From Staphylococcus pragensis (GTDB taxonomy: Bacteria > Bacillota > Bacilli > Staphylococcales > Staphylococcaceae): a stretch of 64,000 nt of DNA. Below are positions 30,321-40,582 of the stretch, piece by piece (the stretch's first letter is position 1; the number at the start of each line of letters is the position of its first letter). The stretch is from positions 248,001 through 312,000 of the forward strand of contig NZ_SRPJ01000001.1 of the NCBI RefSeq assembly GCF_004785665.1. Reading direction: 5' to 3'. The notes beneath the pieces are model-generated. The model made no database searches. It saw only the letters and a list, made by a program, of their open reading frames with translations, and was not told the origin of the DNA. The position numbers and the translations under genes are program-made.

Positions 30321-30515
30321 TTATAGAGAAAAACTATATGTCTGCTTAATCAACACGAGGATGAGGTGATTGTAGTTACTTCCTTTAATGATTAAAAACA
30401 ACGTCTAAGGGAATTAAATTGAAGTATATATGCATGCACATGCAAGCAAAAAACTAGAGATTCATTTTTTATCCGTGCTATAGTTTGGGCATAAATAAGG
30501 AGGAAAGGAATCGTT

Positions 30516-31643
30516 ATGAATACTAAATATGAAAAGTTATTTGAAACTGTAACATTACCTAATGGCGTTGAATTAAGAAATCGTTTTGTGTTAGCACCTC
30601 TAACACATATTTCATCAAATGACGATGGAACAATTTCAGACGTTGAAATTCCATATATTGAAAAACGTGCTAAAGATGTAGGCTTAGCGCTTAATGCCGC
30701 AAGTAATGTGAATGATATTGGTAAAGCTTTCCCAGGACAACCATCTGTTGCGCATGATTCAGATATTGAAGGTTTAAAACGCTTAGCACAAGCGATGAAG
30801 AAAAATGGTGCAAAAGCCTTAGTACAAATTCATCATGGCGGTGCGCAAGCTCTACCAAACTTAACACCTAATGGCGATGTCGTAGCACCAAGTCCAATCT
30901 CACTTAAAAGTTTCGGTCAAGAACAAGAACATGATGCGAGAGAGATTACACCTAAAGAAATTGAACAAACAATTAAAGATTTCGGTGAAGCTACACGCCG
31001 TGTTATTGAAGCAGGATTCGATGGCGTTGAAATTCATGGTGCCAATCATTACTTAATTCATCAATTCGTTTCTCCATATTACAATAGAAGAAATGACGAA
31101 TGGGGCGACCACATGAAGTTCCCTACAGCTGTTATTGATGAAGTACTCAAAGCGAAAGAACAGCATGCTAATAAAGACTTTATCGTTGGTTATCGTTTAT
31201 CTCCTGAAGAAGCAGAATCTCCAGGTATTTCAATGGAATTAACTGAACAATTAATTAAGACTATTACTGAGAAAGCGATGGATTATGTGCATGTTTCAAT
31301 TGGAGATATCCATTCTGAAACACGTGAAGGTAAGTATGCTGGTCAAGAACGCTTGAAATTAATCCATCAATGGGTAGATGGACGTATGCCAGTCATCGGT
31401 ATTGGTTCAGTATTTACTGCAGATGATGCCTTAGATGCCATAGAATCAACAGGCGTAGAATTAGTCGCACTCGGTCGTGAAATTTTATTAGATTATAATT
31501 TTATTGAGAAAATTAAAAAAGGAAAAGAAGACGAAATTATTTCTTACTTCGATCCAGAACGTGAAGATAATCATGAACTAACACCAAATTTATGGAAACA
31601 ATTTAACGAAGGGTTCTATCCATTACCTCGTAAAGATAAATAA
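30516..31643 (+). CDS. NADH-dependent flavin oxidoreductase, old yellow enzyme family
   Basis: This 375-residue FMN TIM-barrel protein has OYE-family segments: LRNRFVLAPLTH near the N-terminus, VQIHHGGAQALP (about 104-115), GVEIHGANHYLIHQFVSPYYNRR and VIGIGSVFTADDALDAI. It probably reduces activated alkenes or related electrophiles with NAD(P)H, possibly in detoxification; no Fe-S cysteine motif of the 2,4-dienoyl-CoA reductase type is seen, so it is the short class. AAGGAGGAAAGG precedes ATG 30516. The preceding 200 bases show no recognised operator. Confidence 0.88.
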   Translation: MNTKYEKLFETVTLPNGVELRNRFVLAPLTHISSNDDGTISDVEIPYIEKRAKDVGLALNAASNVNDIGKAFPGQPSVAHDSDIEGLKRLAQAMKKNGAKALVQIHHGGAQALPNLTPNGDVVAPSPISLKSFGQEQEHDAREITPKEIEQTIKDFGEATRRVIEAGFDGVEIHGANHYLIHQFVSPYYNRRNDEWGDHMKFPTAVIDEVLKAKEQHANKDFIVGYRLSPEEAESPGISMELTEQLIKTITEKAMDYVHVSIGDIHSETREGKYAGQERLKLIHQWVDGRMPVIGIGSVFTADDALDAIESTGVELVALGREILLDYNFIEKIKKGKEDEIISYFDPEREDNHELTPNLWKQFNEGFYPLPRKDK

Positions 31644-31751
31644 TAGATTGCTAGGACTAAATAATATGTCTTAGTATAAATTGCCATTTGCTAGTAGCTA
31701 ACAAAATGGAAAAGGTGCTTATAATAATTTTTTAATTCAAATGGCGTTTTT

Positions 31752-31797
31752 GAAGCGAGACGATGAAATGAATTTATTTCTGTTTCGCTTCTTTTTT
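31752..31797 (+). terminator. Terminator after the OYE gene
   Basis: GAAGCGA (31752-31758) pairs with TCGCTTC (31785-31791) with GAAAT/ATTTC inside, followed by TTTTTT. The inner words match the terminal part of the family B repeats. Confidence 0.85.
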
Positions 31798-31871
31798 ATC
31801 ATTTTATAGTATAAAAATTTTATTATTAAAGTTATCCGAAAATTTTCATTATTTTACTTGTAAAAATACAA

Positions 31872-31904
31872 TATAATATGTCATTATATCTGTAAGGGCT
31901 TTCA
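31872..31904 (+). promoter_or_regulatory. rocD promoter -10 box with a downstream cre-like (CcpA) site
   Basis: TATAAT lies at 31872-31877; a clear -35 box is lacking. TGTAAGGGCTTTCA at 31891-31904 fits the cre consensus TGTAANCGNTNNCA with one mismatch. It would cover roughly +7 to +20 of the transcript, a classic repressing position. Ornithine aminotransferase is known to be under carbon catabolite control in S. aureus, which agrees. The leader from here to rocD is about 150 bases. Confidence 0.65.
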
Positions 31905-32044
31905 TATAATGTATGCTTTCTTAATAAAGTGGACTAACTCTATTTTCATGTTCGAAAAAGGAAAAGTATACCTATGTATTAAACATGAAAGCCGCTCTCG
32001 TATGACCATTAGTTTTAATATAATTTAAGCAAAGGGGAGATATT

Positions 32045-33235
32045 ATGACTAAGTCAGAACAAATTATTGAATTAACAAATCACTATGGAGCACATAACTA
32101 CGTGCCACTACCAATCGTCGTAGCAGAAGCAGATGGCATTTGGGTAACTGATCCAGAAGGTAATAAATATATGGATATGTTATCAGCATATTCAGCTGTT
32201 AACCAAGGACATCGTCATCCTAAAATTATCCAAGCATTAAAAGATCAAGCAGATAGAGTAACTTTAGTATCACGTGCGTTCCACAGTGATAATTTAGGTG
32301 AATGGTATGAAAAGATTTGTAAATTAGCTGGCAAAGATAAAGCACTACCAATGAATACAGGCGCAGAAGCGGTTGAAACAGCATTAAAAGCAGCACGTCG
32401 TTGGGCTTATGATGTAAAAGGTATTGAACCAAATAAAGCTGAAATTATTGCCTTTAATGGTAACTTCCATGGTCGTACTATGGCGCCAGTATCTTTATCT
32501 TCTGAAGCTGAATACCAACGTGGATATGGTCCATTATTAGATGGTTTCCGCAAAGTTGATTTCGGGGATGTTGATCAATTAAAAGAAGCAATCAATGATA
32601 ATACTGCAGCAATCTTAGTAGAGCCTATTCAAGGGGAAGCGGGAATTAATATTCCGCCAGAAGGTTATCTTAAAGAAATTAGAGATTTATGTGACGAACA
32701 TAACATCTTATTTATTGCTGATGAAATTCAAGCTGGTTTAGGTCGTTCAGGTAAATTATTCGCAACAGATTGGGATAATGTAAAACCTGATGTTTATATC
32801 TTAGGAAAAGCACTAGGCGGCGGCGTGTTACCAATTTCAGTGGTATTAGCTGACAAAGAAGTGTTAGATGTGTTCACACCAGGTTCACATGGTTCAACAT
32901 TTGGTGGTAACCCATTAGCATGTGCCGTATCTATTGCTGCATTAGATGTTATTATCGATGAAGATTTACCTGGCCGTTCAAATGAATTAGGCGAATACTT
33001 CAAATCAGAATTACAAAAAATTGAACACCCAGCGATTAAAGAAGTTCGTGGACGTGGCCTCTTTATTGGTGTTGAATTACATGAAAGTGCTAGACCTTTC
33101 TGTGAAGCGTTAAAAGAAAAAGGTTTACTATGTAAAGAAACACACGATACAGTGATTCGATTTGCGCCACCATTAGTTATTTCTAAAGAAGAATTAGATG
33201 ACGCATTAGAGAGAATTAGAAGTGTTTTTGAGTAA
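32045..33235 (+). CDS. rocD: Ornithine aminotransferase
   Basis: This 396-residue PLP enzyme interconverts ornithine plus 2-oxoglutarate and glutamate semialdehyde plus glutamate. Class III aminotransferase motifs are present: [18 protein letters not shown] (102-119), [25 protein letters not shown] and the PLP-binding Lys in [16 protein letters not shown] (about 255). AGGGGAG precedes ATG 32045. It is followed after about 110 bases by gudB, so ornithine or proline carbon can flow to glutamate and then 2-oxoglutarate. In S. aureus this enzyme also works in the proline-to-arginine direction with the nearby argGH. Confidence 0.96.
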   Translation: MTKSEQIIELTNHYGAHNYVPLPIVVAEADGIWVTDPEGNKYMDMLSAYSAVNQGHRHPKIIQALKDQADRVTLVSRAFHSDNLGEWYEKICKLAGKDKALPMNTGAEAVETALKAARRWAYDVKGIEPNKAEIIAFNGNFHGRTMAPVSLSSEAEYQRGYGPLLDGFRKVDFGDVDQLKEAINDNTAAILVEPIQGEAGINIPPEGYLKEIRDLCDEHNILFIADEIQAGLGRSGKLFATDWDNVKPDVYILGKALGGGVLPISVVLADKEVLDVFTPGSHGSTFGGNPLACAVSIAALDVIIDEDLPGRSNELGEYFKSELQKIEHPAIKEVRGRGLFIGVELHESARPFCEALKEKGLLCKETHDTVIRFAPPLVISKEELDDALERIRSVFE

Positions 33236-33258
33236 GTTCAAAAAGTTGTAACATTCAT

Positions 33259-33276
33259 TTTGAAAACCCTTTAAAA
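33259..33276 (+). promoter_or_regulatory. Weak cre-like sequence upstream of gudB
   Basis: TTTGAAAACCCTTTAAAA fits the degenerate cre consensus WWTGNAARCGNWWWCAWW with two mismatches. It lies about 70 bases before the gudB start. In an AT-rich region such matches are not rare, so this is tentative. Confidence 0.3.
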
Positions 33277-33343
33277 AGCAAAGACATGTGTTACAATATG
33301 TATGAAAGCGAAATCATTTGTTAAAAAAGAGGCGAAAGTGAAC

Positions 33344-34588
33344 ATGACTGAGAATAATAATTTAGTGACTTCTACACAAAGTATTATTAAGGAAGCATTA
33401 CACAAATTGGGATTTGACGATGGTATGTACGAACTAATTAAAGAGCCATTGCGCTTCTTACAAGTTCGCATCCCAGTACGTATGGATGATGGTACAGTTA
33501 AAACATTTACAGGTTACCGTGCTCAACATAACGATGCAGTAGGTCCTACAAAAGGTGGGGTACGTTTCCACCCAGACGTAGATGAAGATGATGTAAAAGC
33601 ATTATCTATGTGGATGACATTAAAATGCGGTATTGTTAATTTACCTTACGGTGGTGGTAAAGGTGGTATCGTCTGTGACCCACGTCAAATGAGTATTCAT
33701 GAAGTTGAACGTTTATCACGTGGTTATGTACGTGCCATTTCTCAATTCGTAGGTCCAACAAAAGATATTCCAGCACCAGACGTATTTACTAACTCTCAAA
33801 TTATGGCTTGGATGATGGATGAATACAGTGCATTAGATAAATTTAACTCTCCTGGTTTCATCACAGGTAAACCAATCGTATTAGGTGGTTCACAAGGACG
33901 TGACCGTTCAACTGCATTAGGTGTTGTAATCGCAATTGAACAAGCTGCTAAACGTAGAGGTATTGATGTTAAAGGTGCTCGCGTAGTTATCCAAGGTTTC
34001 GGTAATGCAGGTAGTTTCTTAGCTAAATTCTTATATGATATGGGAGCAAAAGTTGTAGGTATTTCGGATGCATATGGTGCATTACATGACCCAGAAGGTT
34101 TAGATATCGATTACTTATTAGATCGTCGCGATAGCTTTGGTACAGTTACAAATTTATTTGATAACACAATTTCTAACAAAGAATTATTTGAATTAGATTG
34201 TGATATCTTAGTACCAGCAGCAATTTCTAACCAAATTACTGAAGAGAATGCACATGACATTAAAGCGGATATCGTAGTTGAAGCAGCAAATGGTCCAACT
34301 ACACCTGAAGCAACACGTATTTTAACTGAACGTGACATTTTATTAGTACCTGACGTATTAGCAAGTGCTGGTGGTGTAACAGTATCTTACTTCGAATGGG
34401 TACAAAATAACCAAGGTTACTATTGGACAGAAGAAGAAGTTAATGAAAAATTACGTGAAAAATTAGTAACTGCGTTCGATACAATTTATGAATTAGCTCA
34501 AAATAGAAAAATTGACATGAGATTAGCAGCTTACATCGTAGGTATTAAACGTACTGCAGAAGCAGCACGTTACCGTGGTTGGGCATAA
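33344..34588 (+). CDS. gudB: NAD-specific glutamate dehydrogenase
   Basis: This 414-residue catabolic enzyme oxidatively deaminates glutamate to 2-oxoglutarate. Motifs are LPYGGGKGGIVCDP (substrate Lys), PAPDVFTNSQIMAWMMDEY and the NAD-binding VVIQGFGNAGSFLAKFL. The start is ATG 33344 (MTENNNLV) with AGAGG upstream; the frame extends 14 codons back to 33302 without a site. It lies directly downstream of rocD and ends in a strong terminator. Together with rocD and argGH it links arginine, proline and glutamate metabolism. Confidence 0.96.
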   Translation: MTENNNLVTSTQSIIKEALHKLGFDDGMYELIKEPLRFLQVRIPVRMDDGTVKTFTGYRAQHNDAVGPTKGGVRFHPDVDEDDVKALSMWMTLKCGIVNLPYGGGKGGIVCDPRQMSIHEVERLSRGYVRAISQFVGPTKDIPAPDVFTNSQIMAWMMDEYSALDKFNSPGFITGKPIVLGGSQGRDRSTALGVVIAIEQAAKRRGIDVKGARVVIQGFGNAGSFLAKFLYDMGAKVVGISDAYGALHDPEGLDIDYLLDRRDSFGTVTNLFDNTISNKELFELDCDILVPAAISNQITEENAHDIKADIVVEAANGPTTPEATRILTERDILLVPDVLASAGGVTVSYFEWVQNNQGYYWTEEEVNEKLREKLVTAFDTIYELAQNRKIDMRLAAYIVGIKRTAEAARYRGWA

Positions 34589-34610
34589 GTTAATCACTCA
34601 ATAAAAATAT

Positions 34611-34655
34611 AGCGGTTAATGAAACTGAGTAAGGTTTCATTAACCGCTTTTTATT
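34611..34655. terminator. Bidirectional terminator between gudB and glpQ
   Basis: AGCGGTTAATGAAAC (34611-34625) pairs with GTTTCATTAACCGCT (34634-34648), a 15-bp perfect stem followed by TTTTTATT. It serves gudB on the plus strand and possibly glpQ on the minus strand. Confidence 0.93.
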
Positions 34656-34677
34656 ACATTAAAGATAATAATAAATG

Positions 34678-35685
34678 TTATTGTTCAGTTGATACTGCTT
34701 TATATTGATCTGCATAGTTAGTGAATACCCCGTCTACACCGTATTGGTTAAGTCGTTGCATATCAGCAACTTCATTAACTGTGAAAGGATGAATAATGAA
34801 GCCTAAATCTTTTAAATGAGCGGTATTTTGCGCAGTTAAATCACTATATTCAGGACCAATACCAATTGCGTATGAACGGATACGCTGTAAATCCGCTTCG
34901 CTTTGTTGAGGTAGTTCACTTTTATCTAATAGTCGAATTAATGGAACGCTAGGTGCTAAATGATGCATCTTTTGTAAGCTTTCTTCTGAAAATGATTGTA
35001 CTAACACATGACCATTATTTAACGAATCTGGCGTTAACATATGATGACGTTTTAAAGTATCAAGAAGTTGTTCTTCCATACCAGGATAAACATCTGGTGT
35101 CTTAGTTTCGATATAATAGTTCGCGTCAGTACCATAGCGTGATAATATTTCATCTAATGTTGGCACCTTAGCATTACTATATTCAGCATTCGCATATTGA
35201 GGGTTTGCTTGATTAAACCAAGAACCAGCATCAAGTTGCTTCAACTGAGCTAAAGTATAATCTTCAACTCGGCCAGTTCCATTTGTAGTACGGTCTACCG
35301 TTTCATCATGCATAGCTACTAAATGGCCATCTTTAGTACGTTGTAAATCAATTTCAATATAAGAGGCACCTAATTGATTATGACTTTTATCGTAAGAATA
35401 AAAGGTATGTTCTGGTGCATAGCCACTCGCCCCACGATGAGCAATAGTGCTGAATCGTTCACCCGTTAAATTTGTAGTCCACTTAGGATTATCTTTGCGA
35501 TAGTGCGCATTAACAGGAGCTTGTTGAGTTTGATTATCTTGGCTTACTTGGGAATTATTTGAAGATGGTGTTGAAGAGATAGGGCCTGTACCTGCACCAC
35601 TTGCTTCAACTGGAGTATGTAAAACAGTAAGTCCTAAACTAGCGACAGTTAAACTTGAGATTATTGCTTTTTTTGTTGCTTTCAA
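34678..35685 (-). CDS. glpQ: Secreted glycerophosphodiester phosphodiesterase
   Basis: From TTG 35685 (AAAGGGTGG upstream) this is a 335-residue precursor. It has a signal peptide (MKATKKAIISSLTVASLG... ending around PVEA-SG), a low-complexity Ser/Gln linker and a GDPD domain with HRGASGYAPEHT, the metal-binding YIEIDLQRTKDGHLV, HDETVDRTTNGTG and YYIETK. It releases glycerol-3-phosphate from glycerophosphodiesters, including products of teichoic acid breakdown. The open frame starting at 35736 adds 17 residues that would spoil the signal peptide. Confidence 0.93.
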   Translation of the reverse strand: MKATKKAIISSLTVASLGLTVLHTPVEASGAGTGPISSTPSSNNSQVSQDNQTQQAPVNAHYRKDNPKWTTNLTGERFSTIAHRGASGYAPEHTFYSYDKSHNQLGASYIEIDLQRTKDGHLVAMHDETVDRTTNGTGRVEDYTLAQLKQLDAGSWFNQANPQYANAEYSNAKVPTLDEILSRYGTDANYYIETKTPDVYPGMEEQLLDTLKRHHMLTPDSLNNGHVLVQSFSEESLQKMHHLAPSVPLIRLLDKSELPQQSEADLQRIRSYAIGIGPEYSDLTAQNTAHLKDLGFIIHPFTVNEVADMQRLNQYGVDGVFTNYADQYKAVSTEQ

Positions 35686-35827
35686 AAAAATCCACCCTTT
35701 CAAATTTAATGTACAACTTAAATTTAGCAAAGCCATATTTTGAAAGGAAGTCTCTTAGCGAAAGCTTATCGTAACTCTTAAAATTTTAAAAATTACTCAA
35801 TATAATTAACGTAAAATATAGAAATAA

Positions 35828-35862
35828 CCCCCTATACATACGTGTTAGCGTATGGTAGGGGG
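35828..35862 (-). terminator. Hairpin downstream of argH
   Basis: CCCCCTATACATACG (35828-35842) pairs with CGTATGGTAGGGGG (35849-35862) with small mismatches, 12 bases past the argH stop. The U-tract on the minus strand is only TTATTTC, so termination may be modest. Confidence 0.65.
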
Positions 35863-35873
35863 ATAGGATTAAA

Positions 35874-37256
35874 CTATTTCTCTTTTAAAATAGTTTCAGC
35901 TACTTTTAATTGCTGACGTACAGCATCTTGGCCGGTAGACCCGTAGCTTTTTCTGCGATTAAGACAACGTTCTGGTTTTAAATAATCATAAACATCTGTA
36001 TCGATAGCTTCATTTAATTCTTGATAACGCTTAAGAGGTACATCGAGTAAATAAATACCTTGTTGAATACATTCGAAGACAATTTTACCTACAATTTCAT
36101 GTGCTTTTCTAAACGGCACTTGTTTCTCTACTAAATAGTCCGCAAGTTCTGTGGCATTAGAGAAATCTTGATGCACTGTTTCATTTAAACGATCGGTATT
36201 AACCGTTAATGTATTCAGCATACCTTCAAAGATACGTAGTGATCCTTTGACTGTACGTACTGAATCGAATAAACCTTCTTTATCTTCTTGAAGGTCTTTA
36301 TTATAGGCAAGTGGTAACCCTTTTAATGTAACAAGCATACTCATTAAATGCCCCGTAGTACGTCCAACTTTACCTCGAATCAGTTCGGCCATATCCGGAT
36401 TCTTTTTCTGAGGCATTATAGATGACCCAGTAGAAAAGGCATCGGCTAATGTAATAAATTTCGCTTCATCAGTAGACCAGAAGATAATTTCCTCTGCAAA
36501 ACGTGATAAATGTACCATTGTTAATGAAATATTATGCAATGTTTCTACGATATAATCACGATCACTTACAGCATCTAAACTATTTTCATAAATATATTCA
36601 AAGCCCAGCAATTTTTGAGTTTCATGCCTATCAATAGGGTGGGTAGTTCCACTTAAAGCGGCTGCCCCTAATGGTGAAATATCAATACGCTTCATACTAT
36701 CAGTGAAACGTGAATCATCGCGTTCAAGCATCCAGAAATAAGTCATGATATGATGCGCAAACGAAATAGGTTGAGCACGTTGTAAGTGTGTATAACCTGG
36801 CATAATTGTATCTACATGAGATTGCGCAAGTGTTAATATTGATGACTGGAATGAACGAATAAGTGCTTGGATTTCTTGAACTTCTTTTTTAACGTATAAG
36901 TGCAAGTCAGTAGCTACTTGGTCATTTCTACTGCGGCCCGTATGCAATCTGCCACCAGCGTCACCAATTCTTTGAATCAATTCATGCTCAATATTTAAAT
37001 GTATATCTTCAAGAGACTTTTTAAAGTCTAGTTTATTGTGATGGAAGTCATGTTGAATGTCTTTTAGACCCGTAATAATCGCTTCTTTATCTTCATTAGA
37101 AATAATATGTTGATTGGCTAACATTGTTGCATGAGCAATACTACCTTGTATATCTTCATCTAATAGTGCTTGGTCAAAGTCTATTGAAGCGTTGAATTCA
37201 TCAACCCATTCTTCAGGTTGCTGTTGAAAACGTCCGCCCCACGCTTTATTACTCAT
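35874..37256 (-). CDS. argH: Argininosuccinate lyase
   Basis: ArgH splits argininosuccinate into arginine and fumarate, the last step of arginine synthesis. The 460-residue protein begins [10 protein letters not shown] at ATG 37256 and has the fumarase-superfamily signature [12 protein letters not shown] (about 278-289) and [14 protein letters not shown] longer frame from 37283 only runs back into argG. The start overlaps the argG stop by 8 bases, giving translational coupling. Confidence 0.96.
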   Translation of the reverse strand: MSNKAWGGRFQQQPEEWVDEFNASIDFDQALLDEDIQGSIAHATMLANQHIISNEDKEAIITGLKDIQHDFHHNKLDFKKSLEDIHLNIEHELIQRIGDAGGRLHTGRSRNDQVATDLHLYVKKEVQEIQALIRSFQSSILTLAQSHVDTIMPGYTHLQRAQPISFAHHIMTYFWMLERDDSRFTDSMKRIDISPLGAAALSGTTHPIDRHETQKLLGFEYIYENSLDAVSDRDYIVETLHNISLTMVHLSRFAEEIIFWSTDEAKFITLADAFSTGSSIMPQKKNPDMAELIRGKVGRTTGHLMSMLVTLKGLPLAYNKDLQEDKEGLFDSVRTVKGSLRIFEGMLNTLTVNTDRLNETVHQDFSNATELADYLVEKQVPFRKAHEIVGKIVFECIQQGIYLLDVPLKRYQELNEAIDTDVYDYLKPERCLNRRKSYGSTGQDAVRQQLKVAETILKEK

Positions 37257-38451
37257 TACTATAACCTCCATGTAAGTAAGCATTCACTTGAGTAGGTAAT
37301 CCATAAATATCAATAAATCCTACCGCTGCAGATTGATTAAAGGCATCTTCTTTTGTATATGTTGCTAGTTTTTCATCATATAACGTATATGGAGATTTTC
37401 TTCCATTAACAATCGCATTACCTTTGAATAATTTCACTCTTACGTCACCTTCAACGTATTTTTGAGTGCTATCAATAAATAATTTTAAACTATCAGTTAA
37501 AGGTGAGAACCATAGTCCATTGTACGTTTGTTCTGCAAATTGTTTTTCAATAACAGGTTTGAAGTGAGCGACATCTTTAGTTAAGGTAAGTGTTTCAAGT
37601 GCTTTATGCGCTTTTAAAATCACTTCAGCACCTGGAGTTTCGTATACTTCACGAGATTTAATACCTACTAAACGATTTTCAACATGGTCAATACGTCCAA
37701 TACCGTGTTTGCCAGCAAGTTCATTTAATTTAAGAATTAACTGATCTAAGTCATAGTCTTGATGGTTAAGTTGCACTGGAATACCATTTTTAAATGAAAG
37801 AATGATTTCTTCAGGTGTATCAGGTGTATCTTCTAATTCAGCTGTTAAGTCATAAGCGTCTTTAGGAGGCGCTGCATATGGGTCCTCTAAAATGCCACAT
37901 TCATTGGCACGGCCCCATAAGTTTTGGTCGATTGAATAAGGAGAATCATGATTAATGCTCACTGGAATACCATGTTTAATTGCATAATCGATTTCTTCTT
38001 CACGGCTCCAGCCCCATTCTCTTACTGGCGCAAATGATTTAAGATTTGGATTTAACGCCTTAATTGCTACTTCAAAACGCACTTGGTCATTTCCTTTACC
38101 TGTACAACCGTGCGCAATACCAATTGATTGCGTTTGTTCAGCAATTTCAACTAATTTCTTAGCAATAAGTGGACGAGATAATGCAGAAACAAGTGGATAA
38201 CTGTTTTCATACATTAAGTTTCCTTTAATCGCATAACTTACAAAGTCATCACTAAATTCTTTAGTTGCATCAATAATATGACATTCAACAGCACCCATAT
38301 CTAAAGCTTTTGAATGTACTAAATCTAAATCTTTACCTTCACCAACATCTAAACAAACAGCTACTACGTCATACCCTTTATCTATTAGCCATTTCACTGC
38401 CACACTTGTATCTAAACCACCTGAATATGCTAATACAATTTTATCTTTCAT
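37249..38451 (-). CDS. argG: Argininosuccinate synthase
   Basis: ArgG condenses citrulline and aspartate with ATP. The 400-residue sequence starts [19 protein letters not shown] with the PP-motif SGGLDTS (10-16), and carries [13 protein letters not shown] and [20 protein letters not shown] 38451 has GAGGTGAG upstream. It forms an operon with argH. In S. aureus argGH expression is repressed by CcpA and rises when glucose is absent; upstream I see a possible ARG-box dyad but no good cre. Confidence 0.96.
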   Translation of the reverse strand: MKDKIVLAYSGGLDTSVAVKWLIDKGYDVVAVCLDVGEGKDLDLVHSKALDMGAVECHIIDATKEFSDDFVSYAIKGNLMYENSYPLVSALSRPLIAKKLVEIAEQTQSIGIAHGCTGKGNDQVRFEVAIKALNPNLKSFAPVREWGWSREEEIDYAIKHGIPVSINHDSPYSIDQNLWGRANECGILEDPYAAPPKDAYDLTAELEDTPDTPEEIILSFKNGIPVQLNHQDYDLDQLILKLNELAGKHGIGRIDHVENRLVGIKSREVYETPGAEVILKAHKALETLTLTKDVAHFKPVIEKQFAEQTYNGLWFSPLTDSLKLFIDSTQKYVEGDVRVKLFKGNAIVNGRKSPYTLYDEKLATYTKEDAFNQSAAVGFIDIYGLPTQVNAYLHGGYSNE

Positions 38452-38626
38452 ATACTCACCTCATAATTTTTCTGAAAATTAATATAACTTTATACTAACA
38501 GAATCATAATGAAAATAAAACCATTTTTTTACATAATTATACATAAAAGTGGAATGAGTATAGAATTTTAAGTATGTTTAAAGCTTTTAAATAAAGTGTT
38601 TTTGAGTTATTTTTAAAATGATAATT

Positions 38627-38643
38627 AATGAAAAATATTCATT
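38627..38643. promoter_or_regulatory. Possible ArgR/AhrC operator between argG and pgi
   Basis: ATGAAAAATATTCAT at 38628-38642 has dyad ATGAA/TTCAT around an AT-rich core, resembling an ARG box (TGAATWWWWATTCA). It is 176 bases from argG and 133 from pgi, rather distant. The rest of the 324-base gap (38452-38775) is AT-rich, with a TTGACA at 38698-38703 that could be a pgi -35 box but lacks a good -10 partner. Confidence 0.3.
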
Positions 38644-38775
38644 TTATTTTTAGCGAAAAGTGACTAAAAATTGACCAATATAACAGATATTTTTGAATTG
38701 ACAGATTTGTTAATTGAATAGAGAACTTAAAGTTAGTAGAATTAAATTAATAAGGAAATCAGGAGGCTTTTTTAA

Positions 38776-40107
38776 ATGACTCATATTCAATTAGACTATG
38801 GTAAAACTTTAGAATTTTTCGGACAACACGAATTAGATCAACAAAAAGATATCGTTAAAACGATTCATAAAACGATCCATGAAGGAACTGGCGCTGGGAG
38901 CGATTTCTTAGGATGGGTAAATTTACCTGAAGATTATGATAAGGAAGAATTTTCAAGAATCGTAGAAGCTGCTAAACGTATTAAATCAAATTCAGATGTA
39001 TTAGTAGTGATTGGTATTGGTGGTTCATATTTAGGTGCACGTGCGGCAATTGAAATGTTAACTCCAGCTTTCCGCAATGATACGGAATTCCCAGAAATTG
39101 TCTTTGTAGGTAATCACTTATCTTCAAGTTATACACAAGAATTGGTAGACTATTTAGCTAATAAAGACTTCTCGGTTAATGTTATTTCTAAATCTGGTAC
39201 TACAACTGAACCGGCTGTAGCTTTTAGATTATTTAAAAAGTTAGTCGAAGATAAATATGGTAAAGAAGAAGCGAAACAACGTATCTTCGCTACAACTGAC
39301 AAAGTGAAAGGTGCTTTAAAACAATTAGCAGATAATGAAGGATACGAAACATTTGTGGTACCTGATGACGTAGGTGGTCGTTATTCTGTATTAACAGCAG
39401 TAGGTTTATTACCAATCGCAGCAGCTGGTATCAATATCGAATCAATTATGATTGGTGCTAATAAAGCACGTAAAGAATTATCATCTGATAATTTAGATGA
39501 AAATATTGCTTATCAATATGCGACTATCCGTAACATTCTTTATAGCAAAGGCTATACTACTGAAATGTTAATTAACTATGAGCCTTCTATGCAATATTTC
39601 AATGAATGGTGGAAACAATTATACGGTGAATCTGAAGGTAAAGATTTCAAAGGTATCTATCCATCAAGTGCCAATTACACAACTGACTTACACTCTTTAG
39701 GTCAATACGTACAAGAAGGTCGTCGTTTCTTATTTGAAACAGTTGTAAAAGTGAACCATCCTAAACACGACATTACTATTGAAGAAGATAGTGATGATTT
39801 AGATGGTTTAAATTACTTAGCTGGTAAAACAATTGATGAAGTGAATACTAAAGCGTTTGAAGGTACTCTATTAGCACATACTGACGGAGGCGTTCCAAAT
39901 GTAGTAGTTAATATTCCTCAATTAGATGAAGAAACATTTGGTTACGTGGTATACTTCTTCGAATTAGCTTGCGCAATGAGTGGTTACCAATTAGGCGTTA
40001 ATCCATTTAACCAACCAGGTGTAGAAGCATATAAACAAAACATGTTTGCTTTACTTGGTAAACCTGGATATGAAGATAAGAAAAAAGAATTAGAAGAACG
40101 TTTATAG
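38776..40107 (+). CDS. pgi: Glucose-6-phosphate isomerase
   Basis: This 443-residue glycolytic enzyme interconverts glucose-6-phosphate and fructose-6-phosphate. It has [16 protein letters not shown] (75-90), the sugar-phosphate-binding [14 protein letters not shown], the PGI signature region [19 protein letters not shown] and the C-terminal [24 protein letters not shown] precedes ATG 38776. A family B repeat follows at 40150. Confidence 0.97.
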   Translation: MTHIQLDYGKTLEFFGQHELDQQKDIVKTIHKTIHEGTGAGSDFLGWVNLPEDYDKEEFSRIVEAAKRIKSNSDVLVVIGIGGSYLGARAAIEMLTPAFRNDTEFPEIVFVGNHLSSSYTQELVDYLANKDFSVNVISKSGTTTEPAVAFRLFKKLVEDKYGKEEAKQRIFATTDKVKGALKQLADNEGYETFVVPDDVGGRYSVLTAVGLLPIAAAGINIESIMIGANKARKELSSDNLDENIAYQYATIRNILYSKGYTTEMLINYEPSMQYFNEWWKQLYGESEGKDFKGIYPSSANYTTDLHSLGQYVQEGRRFLFETVVKVNHPKHDITIEEDSDDLDGLNYLAGKTIDEVNTKAFEGTLLAHTDGGVPNVVVNIPQLDEETFGYVVYFFELACAMSGYQLGVNPFNQPGVEAYKQNMFALLGKPGYEDKKKELEERL

Positions 40108-40149
40108 TAGTTAAGAGAAATTCAATTTTATATTTATCATAAGATGAAA

Positions 40150-40419
40150 GAGGCTGGGACAAAATTAAATGTCTCAGCCTACTTTAATATTTTGGCAGTA
40201 GCTGACTGATTAGAAAATGTGCTTAAATCAAGCTTTTTCAAACCTAGTCATCCTTGCTAGAAAAGCAAGCCCCAACATAGAGACTTTCGAAAAGTAAATC
40301 TATAGCTAACGCTAGTTAGAAAGCGAGCCCTAGCACAAAGAATTTCAATAAGAAATTCCACAAACAAAGCAAGCTGGGAATCGGCGAAATGATTTTAATT
40401 TCTGTCTCGCTCCTTTTTC
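40150..40419. repeat. STAR-like composite repeat, family B, copy 2 (long form)
   Basis: It begins GAGGCTGGGACAAAATTAAA with a hairpin (GGCTGGGACA against TGTCTCAGCC at 40171-40180) and then TTTTGGCAGTAGCTGACTGA, as in the other copies. It contains GCAAGCCCCAACATAGAGAC, whose reverse complement has the STAR-type core TATGTTGGGGC, and a second related subunit (GCGAGCCCTAGCACAAAG), so the middle appears duplicated and diverged. It ends AATTTCTGTCTCGCTCC plus a T run. It fills most of the 475-base gap after pgi. Confidence 0.8.
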
Positions 40420-40582
40420 TTTTCTATACTATTAAATTTAAAACTAAGGGATGAGTTGAGGCTACTACCTGTGACTGATTTGTTATGATAAATGTAGATT
40501 TCTAATATAATATGTGTAAAATATTTCATGTATAATAGCGTTAAAGAGTGCTATTAACTTTAAGGAAGGATTCGATGCGATA

